Virus record (IMG/VR): IMGVR_UViG_3300042514_000542
Span: 142,591-206,590 of that record
Source of the DNA: a virus
Strand: one strand, 5' to 3'
Length of the DNA: 64,000 bases
Part shown: positions 1 through 9,319 of the stretch, in pieces
Layout of the letters: each line of letters starts with the position of its first letter
Numbering within the stretch: position 1 is the stretch's first letter
Notes under the pieces: generated by a model
Seen by the model: the letters and a program-made list of their open reading frames with translations, nothing else
Told to the model about the DNA's origin: nothing
Databases searched by the model: none
Position numbers and translations under genes: made by a program

Positions 1-2
1 AC

Positions 3-704
3 TCAAATAAGACCATTTATACATTATCTGAAATGCTTCCATATTTATCCAATAAATACTCCTCTGGTGTATTGGATGAATTGAATACTAATGTGATTAG
101 GTTCGATATTGCCAACGATGTAATGTTTTTCGAAACCCCATCATACCTTATAATTGATAGGGTACTTATGAATGATGGAGTGTTTGTAGACCCCAGAACT
201 GCTCCGATAACGATAGTTACGGGTGATGAATATAGTAAAATATCCAATAGATTCAGAGTCAACCAAACAGTCTATTACTGTAATACTAAAACTCAAACAC
301 CCGCCATATCATCTAATAATTTTATAGTATATCCAGAGATATACGCATTCGATCTAGTTAATTTTAGAAATAATAAAATATTCCCACTCGATGAAGCCGA
401 TATAACTACCTTCTTTAGTATATCTGGTGATGGTGTTAGATATACCTATCTGGATAGTCCAATACTGACCTATAGTAGTAAAAACAATATCTTTAACCTC
501 TCATTTTTAATGAAAGACCAAAACGATATGCCTAGATTGCATCAGTTGGATTTCTATCTTAACCCAAACATATCATTTAGTTCCCATACTATTCACAATT
601 TTTCACCCTTCTCAAAGTCATACACCCTATCGTCTATAAACAATCTATCCCTATACTTATCTGGGGGTAATATAACATATGTTGGGGAAGAACTTATACT
701 ATGA
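3..704 (+). CDS. Virion structural protein, 5' end outside window
   Basis: The reading frame is open to the left edge of the window, so the gene is 5'-partial; the first ATG seen (position 33) is probably internal. The 233 visible residues are rich in Asn, Ser, Tyr and Ile and beta-prone, like phage baseplate or tail-fibre proteins, but I recognise no family. The stop overlaps the ATG of the next gene (ATGA), so the two are probably co-translated. Tail role is inferred from the adjoining adhesin-type genes. Confidence 0.6.
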   Translation, partial: SNKTIYTLSEMLPYLSNKYSSGVLDELNTNVIRFDIANDVMFFETPSYLIIDRVLMNDGVFVDPRTAPITIVTGDEYSKISNRFRVNQTVYYCNTKTQTPAISSNNFIVYPEIYAFDLVNFRNNKIFPLDEADITTFFSISGDGVRYTYLDSPILTYSSKNNIFNLSFLMKDQNDMPRLHQLDFYLNPNISFSSHTIHNFSPFSKSYTLSSINNLSLYLSGGNITYVGEELIL

Positions 705-1195
705 ATACATATACGATAAATTTATCCTCGAATTCATCCAATTATAGTCAAAAACTATCAACCACACATTTTGATGATATTTCGAAACTTGAAATAATCC
801 CCCATAATCTTTTTAGTGGGTCAATTCCACTATATATAGTGATTGATTGGGGTGACGGTGTATCTGAGACTATAAATAATTCTATAGAATCTGATAGATT
901 GGCTGCAACAGTGTCCACCACTCATGATATGTTTTATAAAACATATAGCCATGAATATTATCCATCGACTAATTCACTATACAAACAATTAAGCGCACAA
1001 ATACTGGTCTTCTATATGAATGGTGAGTTTTCTTTTTTTGTAATACCTATTCAAATCAGAACATACGATTATTTCGAATCGATGTATGACATACATCTGA
1101 AACACACGAATATTCTACCCCTTGAATACAATCCAAAGGAACATTATTTCTCAACTGAGAGAGATGGTTACTTAATAGAACTACGAGGTAATTAA
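701..1195 (+). CDS. Virion protein with PKD-like beta-sandwich motif
   Basis: 164 aa. Around residues 48-87 the sequence runs VIDWGDGVSET, then HEYYP, matching the WGDG...HxY signature of PKD-type immunoglobulin-like domains found in phage structural proteins and surface adhesins. Overlaps the upstream gene by 4 nt (ATGA). Its TAA stop is also the first three bases of the TAAATA motif that precedes the next gene. Probably a small tail or baseplate decoration protein; the domain call rests on the short motif and the role is inferred from context. Confidence 0.6.
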   Translation: MNTYTINLSSNSSNYSQKLSTTHFDDISKLEIIPHNLFSGSIPLYIVIDWGDGVSETINNSIESDRLAATVSTTHDMFYKTYSHEYYPSTNSLYKQLSAQILVFYMNGEFSFFVIPIQIRTYDYFESMYDIHLKHTNILPLEYNPKEHYFSTERDGYLIELRGN

Positions 1196-1198
1196 ATA
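1193..1198 (+). promoter_or_regulatory. Late-promoter-like TAAATA, 5 nt before GTG
   Basis: TAAATA, then 5 nt, then the GTG at 1204. The stop codon of the upstream gene forms the first three bases. Spacing matches T4 late promoters if +1 is the first base of the start codon. Confidence 0.6.
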
Positions 1199-1203
1199 AT
1201 ATT

Positions 1204-3573
1204 GTGGTATCTGTAGTCAACATATCTGCGATGAATTCCAATAGTTTAAGTTCTAACTTAAACGGATTTACATTTAAGCAATTTAAAAGAAACTATCCGG
1301 GAAATTATACTATAAATTTTGCCCATAGTTTATCGTCGTTTAATGATTTCCAAATTAAAAACTATACTAATTTCTACCTAACCAACGATTATAAAATTAG
1401 TGATATATTTGATTTCGATACAACTCCCCTAAAAGCATCTTCTATTCACACGCCCATATTATGGGGAAGTGGGTATTTATCATTTTCAGGTATAGACTCG
1501 GAAGCATATGCCTTAGCCAACAGATACCATGAGAGTAAGAATTACGGTGTTGCCATTATCGGTGAAACCGAATCTTCGCTCTCCATAGATATACTTGATA
1601 ATAATATATGTAATATTTATCACACCAAAAATTATCAAAAGTTTTTTCTTGTAGTTGATGATACAAATTCTTTGGTTTTTGTGAAACAGAATTTGTTATC
1701 AACTGACCCAATGGTGGTTAAACCTCAAGATTTTCATTATCTATTTTCTGAAAATGGTAATTTATTCTATCTGTTTAAAAAAACCTCAACTGGGACAAAT
1801 ATTGTGACCGTTGTTGATGGAGAACCGTTAGTCACTCCTGTTCTCAACAATAATACATCCTATATTAATTGGTTTTTTAAAATCGAAAAAAGTATCTACT
1901 CATACCCCACCAAAAATCTAAACACATCATTCATAACCTATGATACGAATAATATGTTGGATAAGGATAAGAGTGATTTCGAATTATCAAATAACCTACT
2001 ATTACATAAAAAAATATCTAGCGATGTTACAGACGTTATCATTCTAAAAAATCAATTATTACAGAATAATATATATTCATCTTCAAACAATCTATTATCT
2101 GGATTTAATAAGAATATATTTGTAAATGAGTTGAGAGAATATACCTCTATTGGAAATTCTATAGATTCAGAGACATCTGAGGCATTAGATTTGAATTATG
2201 TATTTTACAATAAACCTTATAAAATTGTAACTGGTAGTAATATATTTTATAGTTCGTCAAGCATAGAACCATTCACACAGTTGAATATAAATGATACAAA
2301 ATTTATAGAGGCTGGTGCATTTCCATACCTAACACCGGAATTTTCAGATAGAGTCTATCATCTATCAAATGATACCAATAACTATGATAATGGTCAACAT
2401 TTACTATGTACTTGGCTTTCTGGTTCACCCTTCCTCAATAATAGTGTATGGGTTGATAGGTATTATTATCCGAATCTAATCGAGAAATCCGAAGCATTAG
2501 CTGGATCGTCCACTCTATCTATAACGTATGATGATTATATTGAGGTTCTGGTGAATAGTAATTCACAGAAAAAGGAAAATATAAAAATACAGAAATTTTT
2601 TGACAAGAAAAGCGATCTAGTCTTTACCCCAAATCAAAAATACAACTATGAGAGAATCTCACAAATAGGTGTCGAATCGTTGTCGTCAAATTATTCATAT
2701 TGTCAGACAACTTTGAGTGCATACCCAACAAACTATTTCAAAGATATAAACACCAGTGGTGAAGTGAGTGTTGCATTTACGTTCTTTGGCGATGATTCAA
2801 GTTGGACAATTCAAAGTGATAGAGGATATATAGACTCTGGAATATCTATAATCAAAACTAATAACAAGATTACAATAACTTGTAAATTCTATGATGCCAC
2901 AACAAGAGATTTTAGCGGAGAATGGTTTTCCTTTAGTAAGACCCTAGATATCAAGAGCTTAAAGACTAATAATTTATGCGTATCGGTAGATGTTAAGTTG
3001 GGTATTGGATATTTCTTCTTTAATAATGAAATTGTCTACAATTTTACGCTACCCCAATATCAATTACTAGGTAAAGATATCATTCATGGAGACTTTAAAT
3101 ATATTAAAGAACAAACTTATGATTTATTATATGATGAAATAAATGGAATTTCAAATGTTTTTATAAATGATCTATACATAACCCCCGAACGAGCATTTTT
3201 AATTTTTACTCTTAATAGTAACGGGATTGACGATATTTATATAACACTACCATGTGGAATGAGGAACAGTGTTGATGATATAGCATACCTGAACAGTGTA
3301 TGTGGAACATCAACATTTAAATCAAACTATATTGATATTGAACTAAAAAATATTGGTATAACCGATGACTCAATCATAAATGATTTAAAATTAATTATCT
3401 CAGATATTGGTGAGAAGAATCTACCAGCATCAACGACCATCAATGATATAAAATTCAATGATTATAGGAAAATGAAACCCAATGCTGATACTATTACGGT
3501 TCCACCATATGCACTAGTGTATAATGGAAACCTTATTACATATAATGGTATTGTCATTATATCAACACCTTAA
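1204..3573 (+). CDS. Large tail/adhesin structural protein
   Basis: 789 aa, no recognised family. GTG at 1204 is preferred over the internal ATG at 1231 because it lies exactly 5 nt after TAAATA, as in many other genes here. Composition is beta-rich (Asn, Ser, Tyr, Thr). Residues about 520-640 (from SGEVSVAFTFFGDD to YFFFNNEIVYNF) look like a concanavalin/LamG-type jelly-roll, as in carbohydrate-binding phage adhesins. It is flanked by other tail-type genes. Function as a fibre or baseplate-associated adhesin is inferred. Confidence 0.6.
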   Translation: MVSVVNISAMNSNSLSSNLNGFTFKQFKRNYPGNYTINFAHSLSSFNDFQIKNYTNFYLTNDYKISDIFDFDTTPLKASSIHTPILWGSGYLSFSGIDSEAYALANRYHESKNYGVAIIGETESSLSIDILDNNICNIYHTKNYQKFFLVVDDTNSLVFVKQNLLSTDPMVVKPQDFHYLFSENGNLFYLFKKTSTGTNIVTVVDGEPLVTPVLNNNTSYINWFFKIEKSIYSYPTKNLNTSFITYDTNNMLDKDKSDFELSNNLLLHKKISSDVTDVIILKNQLLQNNIYSSSNNLLSGFNKNIFVNELREYTSIGNSIDSETSEALDLNYVFYNKPYKIVTGSNIFYSSSSIEPFTQLNINDTKFIEAGAFPYLTPEFSDRVYHLSNDTNNYDNGQHLLCTWLSGSPFLNNSVWVDRYYYPNLIEKSEALAGSSTLSITYDDYIEVLVNSNSQKKENIKIQKFFDKKSDLVFTPNQKYNYERISQIGVESLSSNYSYCQTTLSAYPTNYFKDINTSGEVSVAFTFFGDDSSWTIQSDRGYIDSGISIIKTNNKITITCKFYDATTRDFSGEWFSFSKTLDIKSLKTNNLCVSVDVKLGIGYFFFNNEIVYNFTLPQYQLLGKDIIHGDFKYIKEQTYDLLYDEINGISNVFINDLYITPERAFLIFTLNSNGIDDIYITLPCGMRNSVDDIAYLNSVCGTSTFKSNYIDIELKNIGITDDSIINDLKLIISDIGEKNLPASTTINDIKFNDYRKMKPNADTITVPPYALVYNGNLITYNGIVIISTP

Positions 3574-3580
3574 ATAAATA
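3571..3580 (+). promoter_or_regulatory. Two overlapping TAAATA motifs before the 588-aa gene
   Basis: TAAATAAATA overlaps the TAA stop of the upstream gene. The next likely ATG is 60 nt downstream (3643), so unlike its counterparts this site would give a leader of roughly 55 nt. Confidence 0.35.
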
Positions 3581-3642
3581 ATATCATATCGAATATATCT
3601 AGGTCAGGTAAGCACCGCCAACTAATAATGAAAAGAATTTAA

Positions 3643-5409
3643 ATGAGCTACTTAAAATATACATCAGGTGAGTCTTTCACTCTAAATTCCGAAGATTATT
3701 CTGGTTATTTTAGAGTAGTTGGTGATACTGCATTTTCCGGTAGAATTGGTGGGCTTGAACTAACACCAAAAGATACTTTTATGTCTAAATTATATATTGA
3801 TTTATATAATTTAGATACTACCTATAAAAATATACAAAATCTCAATAATGTATATGCAAATACCCTAGACACTCTAGATAAGTTGGGTATAGATAGAATA
3901 TTAGAATCCCTTCATAATAATAATAAAATTTGTTATAAATCATTAGTATTATCAAATCCAACGGTATTCAAATACGATGAAACTGGGGGATTCTTCTATG
4001 GTTTATCTGCGACTGATGAATATAATGATAAAATATATCCGAAAAGGGGTGTTGTTAATATCAATACGTTGTCTGACTCTGATTATTGGTCGTTTTTAGA
4101 TAAAATTACAACAGGACACCATTTAGTTGATACATATGAAAACTTTAAATATATTTGCACTGATGGATTTGTCACGTATACTCTATCCGGTAATTTTAAT
4201 GGGAATATTCCTCTAACAAAAATTTCAGAATACCCCAACGTTCCATATTACGATAAAATTTACCATATTCATCACGATATCGATGATGGTAGAATGTTTT
4301 TCGTGAAAAATGATTATATTGAAATTTATGACGCATCTAATTTTGAATTATGCGATAATCTAATACTAGTTGATAGAATTAGTCTTATTCCGACAACAAC
4401 AACTGAGCATATTTGGAACACTTTAGACGTTAACTGGAATGATTTCCAACAACTTTGGAATGTTCTATTCGATACTATCAATAATAATACTCCTGAAACT
4501 ATTAAAATCGGTAAAAATCTAAGAACTGGTATAAGTAGTGATCTAACAACACTTAACCTGTATAACAAATACTCGAATAAAATTCATAGGCAAATTAGTT
4601 TAGCTGAATTGGATATACAATCCGTGATTGATGTAGATATCAACTCCAATAGTGACGATATTTTGATTCTATACCAGAATAAAAATTCTGATGTAATGAT
4701 ATGCTTTATTGATATCACCACACCCAATGTGAAAAAACTATCTAAGTTGGAATCACTTTTTGGAACTACTTATAATATTAAATTCACAGAGTTTGATTCC
4801 AATGTATTCTATATTTGGAATAGTAATGGATATCAAACTAGAAATATATCGAATTCTACATACCCATCCGGTAGATTGGAGTTAAATGATTTAAAATATC
4901 CAAAGGATTACATCTGGAACACCACCGATGAAATTTGGAATTTCCTAAATCTTAGATGGGATGTTAATGGATCTCTGGCGAACAGATACAATAATTTAAA
5001 TACATCGGTGACTATATCAAATAATAAAATGTATATGTTACTGCACAATATTGGCAGATTATATGTTATGAATCAAACAATGGATGATAGATTCTACTCC
5101 AATATACCCCTAAATTTACAATCATTCTTCACAGAATCTACATGTTCTGAATCATCCATTGGTATATATCTAAATACAAATATTGCGAATATCGCAAAAG
5201 ATACATTGAACATACTGAGCAAATCTAATGGGAGTTTCGATATATACGAGAGATCCGTATTCTTGAAACAAATTGATGACTTTATTCTGGACACTAATAA
5301 CTTATACCTAAATGGTAATGAAAACATCAATATCACAAGCATTCAAAGGATTTTACTCTCTATCCTAAATATACAGAGTAAAATCTTACCCGTATCTATT
5401 GAAAATTAA
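3643..5409 (+). CDS. Virion structural protein with Trp repeat motifs
   Basis: 588 aa, not recognised. Two segments share a Trp/Asn pattern: IWNTLDVNWNDFQQLWN near residues 262-280 and IWNTTDEIWNFLNLRWD near 424-441, suggesting a duplicated module. The protein is beta-rich with many Tyr, Asn and Asp. It follows the other tail genes after a 69-nt gap and precedes fibre-like genes, so a tail or baseplate role is inferred. ATG start; no strong Shine-Dalgarno is visible, as for most genes here. Confidence 0.55.
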   Translation: MSYLKYTSGESFTLNSEDYSGYFRVVGDTAFSGRIGGLELTPKDTFMSKLYIDLYNLDTTYKNIQNLNNVYANTLDTLDKLGIDRILESLHNNNKICYKSLVLSNPTVFKYDETGGFFYGLSATDEYNDKIYPKRGVVNINTLSDSDYWSFLDKITTGHHLVDTYENFKYICTDGFVTYTLSGNFNGNIPLTKISEYPNVPYYDKIYHIHHDIDDGRMFFVKNDYIEIYDASNFELCDNLILVDRISLIPTTTTEHIWNTLDVNWNDFQQLWNVLFDTINNNTPETIKIGKNLRTGISSDLTTLNLYNKYSNKIHRQISLAELDIQSVIDVDINSNSDDILILYQNKNSDVMICFIDITTPNVKKLSKLESLFGTTYNIKFTEFDSNVFYIWNSNGYQTRNISNSTYPSGRLELNDLKYPKDYIWNTTDEIWNFLNLRWDVNGSLANRYNNLNTSVTISNNKMYMLLHNIGRLYVMNQTMDDRFYSNIPLNLQSFFTESTCSESSIGIYLNTNIANIAKDTLNILSKSNGSFDIYERSVFLKQIDDFILDTNNLYLNGNENINITSIQRILLSILNIQSKILPVSIEN

Positions 5410-5419
5410 ACAATCACGT

Positions 5420-5425
5420 TAAATA
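5420..5425 (+). promoter_or_regulatory. Late-promoter-like TAAATA, 6 nt before ATG
   Basis: TAAATA followed after 6 nt by the ATG at 5432. Confidence 0.55.
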
Positions 5426-5431
5426 AACATA

Positions 5432-6253
5432 ATGAGTACTTTCACTAATCAATTCATTTTAAACACATACGGTGGTATATTACACTCAGATGGAGAGTTG
5501 AATATTTCCCAGAAATCGATCATGTATGACGGATTCGGTAACGAATCCGCATTAACATTGGGTCGAAAAAATAATGGGGCTAGTGTTAGTGGTAATTTAT
5601 CATCAACATCTTTAAATGTCGGACAATTAACTTTCCCGTCTCTTTCAAGTGATGTCAATAACGTGTTGATACAAAAGGCCGATGGAATTGTGGATTTTTC
5701 TGACACCATACCATCATCTCTACTCGCAGATCTAAACCCAAATCCAGAAAATGTATATAATACTATAAAGTCCATTACTGTAAATTCTAAAGGTCTTACG
5801 ACAAAAGTTGATACTTGGGGGAGTTCAAATAATACCATAACATCCACAACCTATAAAGAAAATGCTGGAACACCATTTTCAGTAGTCACCGTAACTGCCG
5901 ATGTATGGACAAAGGTGTTTTTAACGGACGCTATACCACCAGAAGATGTTTCTAGCGTTAAAGCTGTTATACTATACGTTGAACCTACAGGTAATTTAGC
6001 CGCATATAGAAAATCATATACGCTAGTTGCATCTCCAAATCAAAGTGATGTGTATCCAATATATCAAGTCATTGGTGGTGAAGATGCGGGGGGTGGAAAC
6101 GATACTTACGGTATAGGTGTTCAATGTTCCGTCCGTATTGGAGGAATTGGAACAAATTCAATATACATATACCTTAAAAACCCCATCACAAAAAGTAACT
6201 CCGATAATGCGACTTACTCATTTAATGTTCATTTAATAGCTTATCAACGATAA
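5432..6253 (+). CDS. Tail fibre-like protein
   Basis: 273 aa. The N-terminal half has the repetitive Ser/Asn/Gly-rich style of fibre shafts (NGASVSGNLSSTSLNVGQL), also seen in the large fibre at 62320. The C-terminal half (about 140-273) looks like a compact beta head ending in SFNVHLIAYQR. It starts a run of four closely spaced genes (6255, 7281, 8143) that probably share the transcript initiated at the TAAATA motif just upstream. Specific fibre identity cannot be assigned. Confidence 0.6.
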   Translation: MSTFTNQFILNTYGGILHSDGELNISQKSIMYDGFGNESALTLGRKNNGASVSGNLSSTSLNVGQLTFPSLSSDVNNVLIQKADGIVDFSDTIPSSLLADLNPNPENVYNTIKSITVNSKGLTTKVDTWGSSNNTITSTTYKENAGTPFSVVTVTADVWTKVFLTDAIPPEDVSSVKAVILYVEPTGNLAAYRKSYTLVASPNQSDVYPIYQVIGGEDAGGGNDTYGIGVQCSVRIGGIGTNSIYIYLKNPITKSNSDNATYSFNVHLIAYQR

Positions 6254-6254
6254 T

Positions 6255-7277
6255 ATGCCAAATATAGAAATAGCTAAGTTAAAAACAAGAAGAGGCACGA
6301 ATAATCAAAGAAAACGTGTCATCTTTGACCAAGGGGAAATTGTATCTACCGTTGATACTAATAGATTATTCCTTGGAACCGGAACGTTGAGTGGCGGTGT
6401 TGTGATAGGTTCGAAAGTTCATCAACCTATCACTAATTATTCATCATTATCAAATATCGCAGCCGAAGTTGGTGATTTAGCATATGCTAATAATATATTT
6501 TACCAGTTAACGGCATCACCACCATCAAATATCAACAATTGGATGTCTACTGGAATTAAACTAGACAGTGGATTATTCTCGTATGATTCAGATAATACAC
6601 TTAGATTAAATCTATCCTCTCTATCGGCAGTGCATATCAATCCACTAACCGTATCGAATGGAATTAAGATATCTGGTGGGATTCTTCAAAGCAATTTTAA
6701 TACAAAATCTTTAGAAATTTCATCATATCAATTATCCCTAAAGGCTAATGGTATAGATGAAAGAGAGCTAAACTCGACAACTTTTGGTTACGGAATTAGT
6801 GGGGGATCAGGAACTAAAGTAGTTCTGGACGTAAATCCATCACAGTTTCGTTTCAATGGTGATACCCTAAATCTCACGAATTCTACATCCATATCCGCAG
6901 TAGATAATTCATCATTAATTCTAAGCTCTGGTGTAATATCAGTAAATAATAATGGGGCTTCTGGTAGTTATCAATGGCCAAGAATTGTAGTGGATACTTT
7001 CGGTAGAGTGACTACAGCAGAATCATCAATATTAGATGTTTTAACAGGTAATGCATCTCTATCAAGCTATAACCGTAATAATTCACTCTCCGCAATATAT
7101 AATGGTGATTCTATGGGATTATCATCTATAGCAATAACGAGATTTACTGCACTATCATCCGATGGAACAAGCATTATACATCTTTCATCTGCTGGGTTTA
7201 TAACATTCGAAGGAGGGACCACAACAAGGAGTGGAACTTCCGTTGGAAGATTCGCAATCCCAATTTATAGATATTAA
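6255..7277 (+). CDS. Fibre protein, tropism-determinant-like N-terminus
   Basis: 340 aa. Residues 5-50 (KLKTRRGTNNQRKRVIFDQG, then TVDTNRLFLGTG) match a module common at the N-terminus of phage receptor-binding and fibre proteins: an RRGT..QR..V....GE...T.DT.RL..G.G pattern, as in Mtd-like N-terminal domains. The rest is a Ser/Asn-rich beta-repeat shaft with a short C-terminal tip. The start lies 1 nt after the upstream stop, indicating translational coupling. Paralogous at its N-terminus to the next gene. Confidence 0.65.
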   Translation: MPNIEIAKLKTRRGTNNQRKRVIFDQGEIVSTVDTNRLFLGTGTLSGGVVIGSKVHQPITNYSSLSNIAAEVGDLAYANNIFYQLTASPPSNINNWMSTGIKLDSGLFSYDSDNTLRLNLSSLSAVHINPLTVSNGIKISGGILQSNFNTKSLEISSYQLSLKANGIDERELNSTTFGYGISGGSGTKVVLDVNPSQFRFNGDTLNLTNSTSISAVDNSSLILSSGVISVNNNGASGSYQWPRIVVDTFGRVTTAESSILDVLTGNASLSSYNRNNSLSAIYNGDSMGLSSIAITRFTALSSDGTSIIHLSSAGFITFEGGTTTRSGTSVGRFAIPIYRY

Positions 7278-7280
7278 TAT

Positions 7281-8141
7281 ATGGAAATTCTCAACAATAC
7301 AATTATTAAATTAATAGTCCGTCAAGGTGCAAATACTGATCGAAAGTATATTCTTTTGAATTCTGGCGAACCCGCATTTACGACAGATACTCATAGATTT
7401 TATGTAGGGACTGGTATATTGAGTGGTGGTGTTGTTGTTGGAAATAAATACCAAGGGTCTTCCACAGATGTTACTGGATTTACATCTGCTGTAAATGGAG
7501 ATGATGCATATGATTCCGATAAACACAAACTTTATAAAGTAATTAATGATACTGACACCACTCAACTCTCGAATTGGGAGTATGTTGGGGGTGTTTACTC
7601 TTCTGGTGATAATTATATTGAAATAAGTAGCGATAATCAGATATCTCTGAATGCGTTATCCGCCAATGCCTTATCTAATGACTTAGTGAAAGGTCCAATT
7701 ATCTTAGATTCTGGAAGAATCTCATTATCTGCGACAATTCCTTATCAATCAGTATCTACAAAAACTATAACTATATCTAATGGTTTAAAAGCCACTATTA
7801 ATGGATTAAGTGTTACTGGAAACGCAGTTAATGTGTTATCATCCAATCTAGTAGTATCAACCAAGCAATTATTTGCGAGATATAATGGTGTAACCCAAAC
7901 ACTGACAAACTATCAGAATATTTCTTCTGTTAACTGGTTATCAGCAGGTCATTATGTGTTCAATTTCGAACCAGTTCTCAGTAATTCCAATTATGTCCCC
8001 TTAACGCAAATAATTGGAATTAACGGTCTAGGATATCATTCTAGAGTTATATCAACAACCATTTCATCATGTCATGTGGTGATATTGAGTACTAATGAGG
8101 CAAAAACCGATGTAGATTTATCTCTATTGATTAATTATTAA
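7281..8141 (+). CDS. Fibre protein, paralogue of preceding gene
   Basis: 286 aa. Residues 8-55 (KLIVRQGANTDRKYILLNSG, then TDTHRFYVGTG.LSGGVVVG) align with the N-terminus of the previous protein, so the two genes arose by duplication or module sharing and probably occupy related positions on the fibre. The C-terminal 90 residues differ and likely form a separate tip domain. Start is 4 nt after the upstream stop; part of the 5432-8862 operon. Confidence 0.65.
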   Translation: MEILNNTIIKLIVRQGANTDRKYILLNSGEPAFTTDTHRFYVGTGILSGGVVVGNKYQGSSTDVTGFTSAVNGDDAYDSDKHKLYKVINDTDTTQLSNWEYVGGVYSSGDNYIEISSDNQISLNALSANALSNDLVKGPIILDSGRISLSATIPYQSVSTKTITISNGLKATINGLSVTGNAVNVLSSNLVVSTKQLFARYNGVTQTLTNYQNISSVNWLSAGHYVFNFEPVLSNSNYVPLTQIIGINGLGYHSRVISTTISSCHVVILSTNEAKTDVDLSLLINY

Positions 8142-8142
8142 T

Positions 8143-8862
8143 ATGTCATTCCCTTCCGATGTTTTATTACCAGTAAATGCGAAATATTTTGGAATTATAG
8201 AACCTGATTACGCATTCAACCCACATTGGGACTTAACTTGGAGTTTTTCATATGCATTGACTGGAACTGAGCATGGTATCTGTACTTTTCTCTGTGATAA
8301 TTCAACTGTAACATCACCACCCGGACACTATATTGGTTATGGTGGGCTAAGTGCGTCTAAATTTGTATTAGGTGTTGCGTTGGATTCAACTGGGCTTTTC
8401 GCATTATCTACTAATTACTCTTCAGGTGTCCCCCGTTCGCAAATAAAAAGAGATAGTCTCATTATAAGAGATCAAACCAATAATGTAATTTTTAATCAGT
8501 CGCTTTCTACACTGGACTCAACCTTTAACATAGCTACATCAGCGAAAGAATATAAGACAATTCGAATTCGCTACTCCAATGTGGGTAGGAAGATCTATAT
8601 AGACTATAAAATTGGCGATACTAAGTATATAAATCTCACTAGTATTAGTCATATTTCACTAGACACATCAACATACGAAAATCTTTATGTTGGTTTATCA
8701 TATTCGTCACCTATTTCAAGTAGTTCCATAACACCATCAAAAATATGGGTCAAGAACTTCCACATTCAAGGTAATATCGAAAACCCTACATATAATACAT
8801 TGGCATACACACCGATTTCATCAAATGTAGTTAATTCATTCTCGTCAATTAACATATTCTAA
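8143..8862 (+). CDS. Lectin/concanavalin-like fibre protein
   Basis: 239 aa. The alternating beta pattern (GICTFLCDN, HYIGYGGLSASKFVLGVALDS, KTIRIRYSNVGRKIYIDY) resembles L-type lectin or LamG jelly-roll domains, suggesting carbohydrate binding at the cell surface. Start is 2 nt after the upstream stop. Immediately after the stop, another frame continues as plausible coding sequence (see 8853-8963), so this C-terminus may be the result of a frameshift. Family call from fold pattern only. Confidence 0.55.
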   Translation: MSFPSDVLLPVNAKYFGIIEPDYAFNPHWDLTWSFSYALTGTEHGICTFLCDNSTVTSPPGHYIGYGGLSASKFVLGVALDSTGLFALSTNYSSGVPRSQIKRDSLIIRDQTNNVIFNQSLSTLDSTFNIATSAKEYKTIRIRYSNVGRKIYIDYKIGDTKYINLTSISHISLDTSTYENLYVGLSYSSPISSSSITPSKIWVKNFHIQGNIENPTYNTLAYTPISSNVVNSFSSINIF

Positions 8863-8963
8863 CACTTTCGGGATTTGTTCAAGGTATAACTAGTCAATCA
8901 TTTTATAATAATTTAATTCACTCTGATGCTTTCGTCACTAGACAAGCATTAAATAACAGAAAT
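8853..8963 (+). other. Out-of-frame coding-like remnant after the lectin-like gene
   Basis: Frame 3 here is open and reads TLSGFVQGITSQSFYNN, then SDAFVTRQALNNRNV, before running into the shadow of the Ser-rich gene. It has no start codon. The text resembles a real fibre C-terminus, so it may be what the 8143 gene encoded before an indel, or may be reached by frameshifting. Confidence 0.35.
8950..8955 (+). promoter_or_regulatory. Late-promoter-like TAAATA, 6 nt before ATG
   Basis: TAAATA followed after 6 nt by the ATG at 8962. Confidence 0.5.
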
Positions 8964-9309
8964 GTCTTCTTCTTCTTCTTCGTCTTCCAGTTCTTCCACA
9001 CCTCCAGTAACATTACCACCACCGGTAACACCACCACCGGTAAATTTTGAGTGTACTCCGTGTTATCCACCTATTCCATCCACACCAGAATTCCCACCGA
9101 ATTTTACACTACCGACAACCAAAACAGCACAGCCAGAATTTATTATAACAACACCACCCCCACCAGTTAACCCTCTAACTATAAGTATAAACATAACTAC
9201 TACTTCAACTACAACAACTCAAATAGTGACACCACCAGTGACACTACCACCACTGATAACCCCATCAGTGAAAGAATGTAATGATGGTTGCAATGCTCTA
9301 AATTTTTAG
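8962..9309 (+). CDS. Ser/Pro/Thr-rich low-complexity protein
   Basis: 115 aa: an N-terminal run of 11 Ser, partly encoded by a (TCT)n tract, then repeated PPVTLPP/PPVTPPP units, a Thr run (TTTSTTTT) and four Cys in two pairs (CTPC near residue 32, CNDGC near the C-terminus). No transmembrane segment. Such proteins are seen in phage tail regions; it may be an extended linker or a glycosylation substrate, given the glycosyltransferase gene that follows. That link is inference. TAAATA 6 nt before the ATG supports the start and late expression. Confidence 0.55.
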   Translation: MSSSSSSSSSSSTPPVTLPPPVTPPPVNFECTPCYPPIPSTPEFPPNFTLPTTKTAQPEFIITTPPPPVNPLTISINITTTSTTTTQIVTPPVTLPPLITPSVKECNDGCNALNF

Positions 9310-9319
9310 TAATTACTCC

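Noticed and set aside
6255-8141. Diversity-generating retroelement acting on the tropism-determinant-like genes
   Set aside because: No reverse transcriptase and no template/variable repeat pair were seen in the window; only the N-terminal module is similar.
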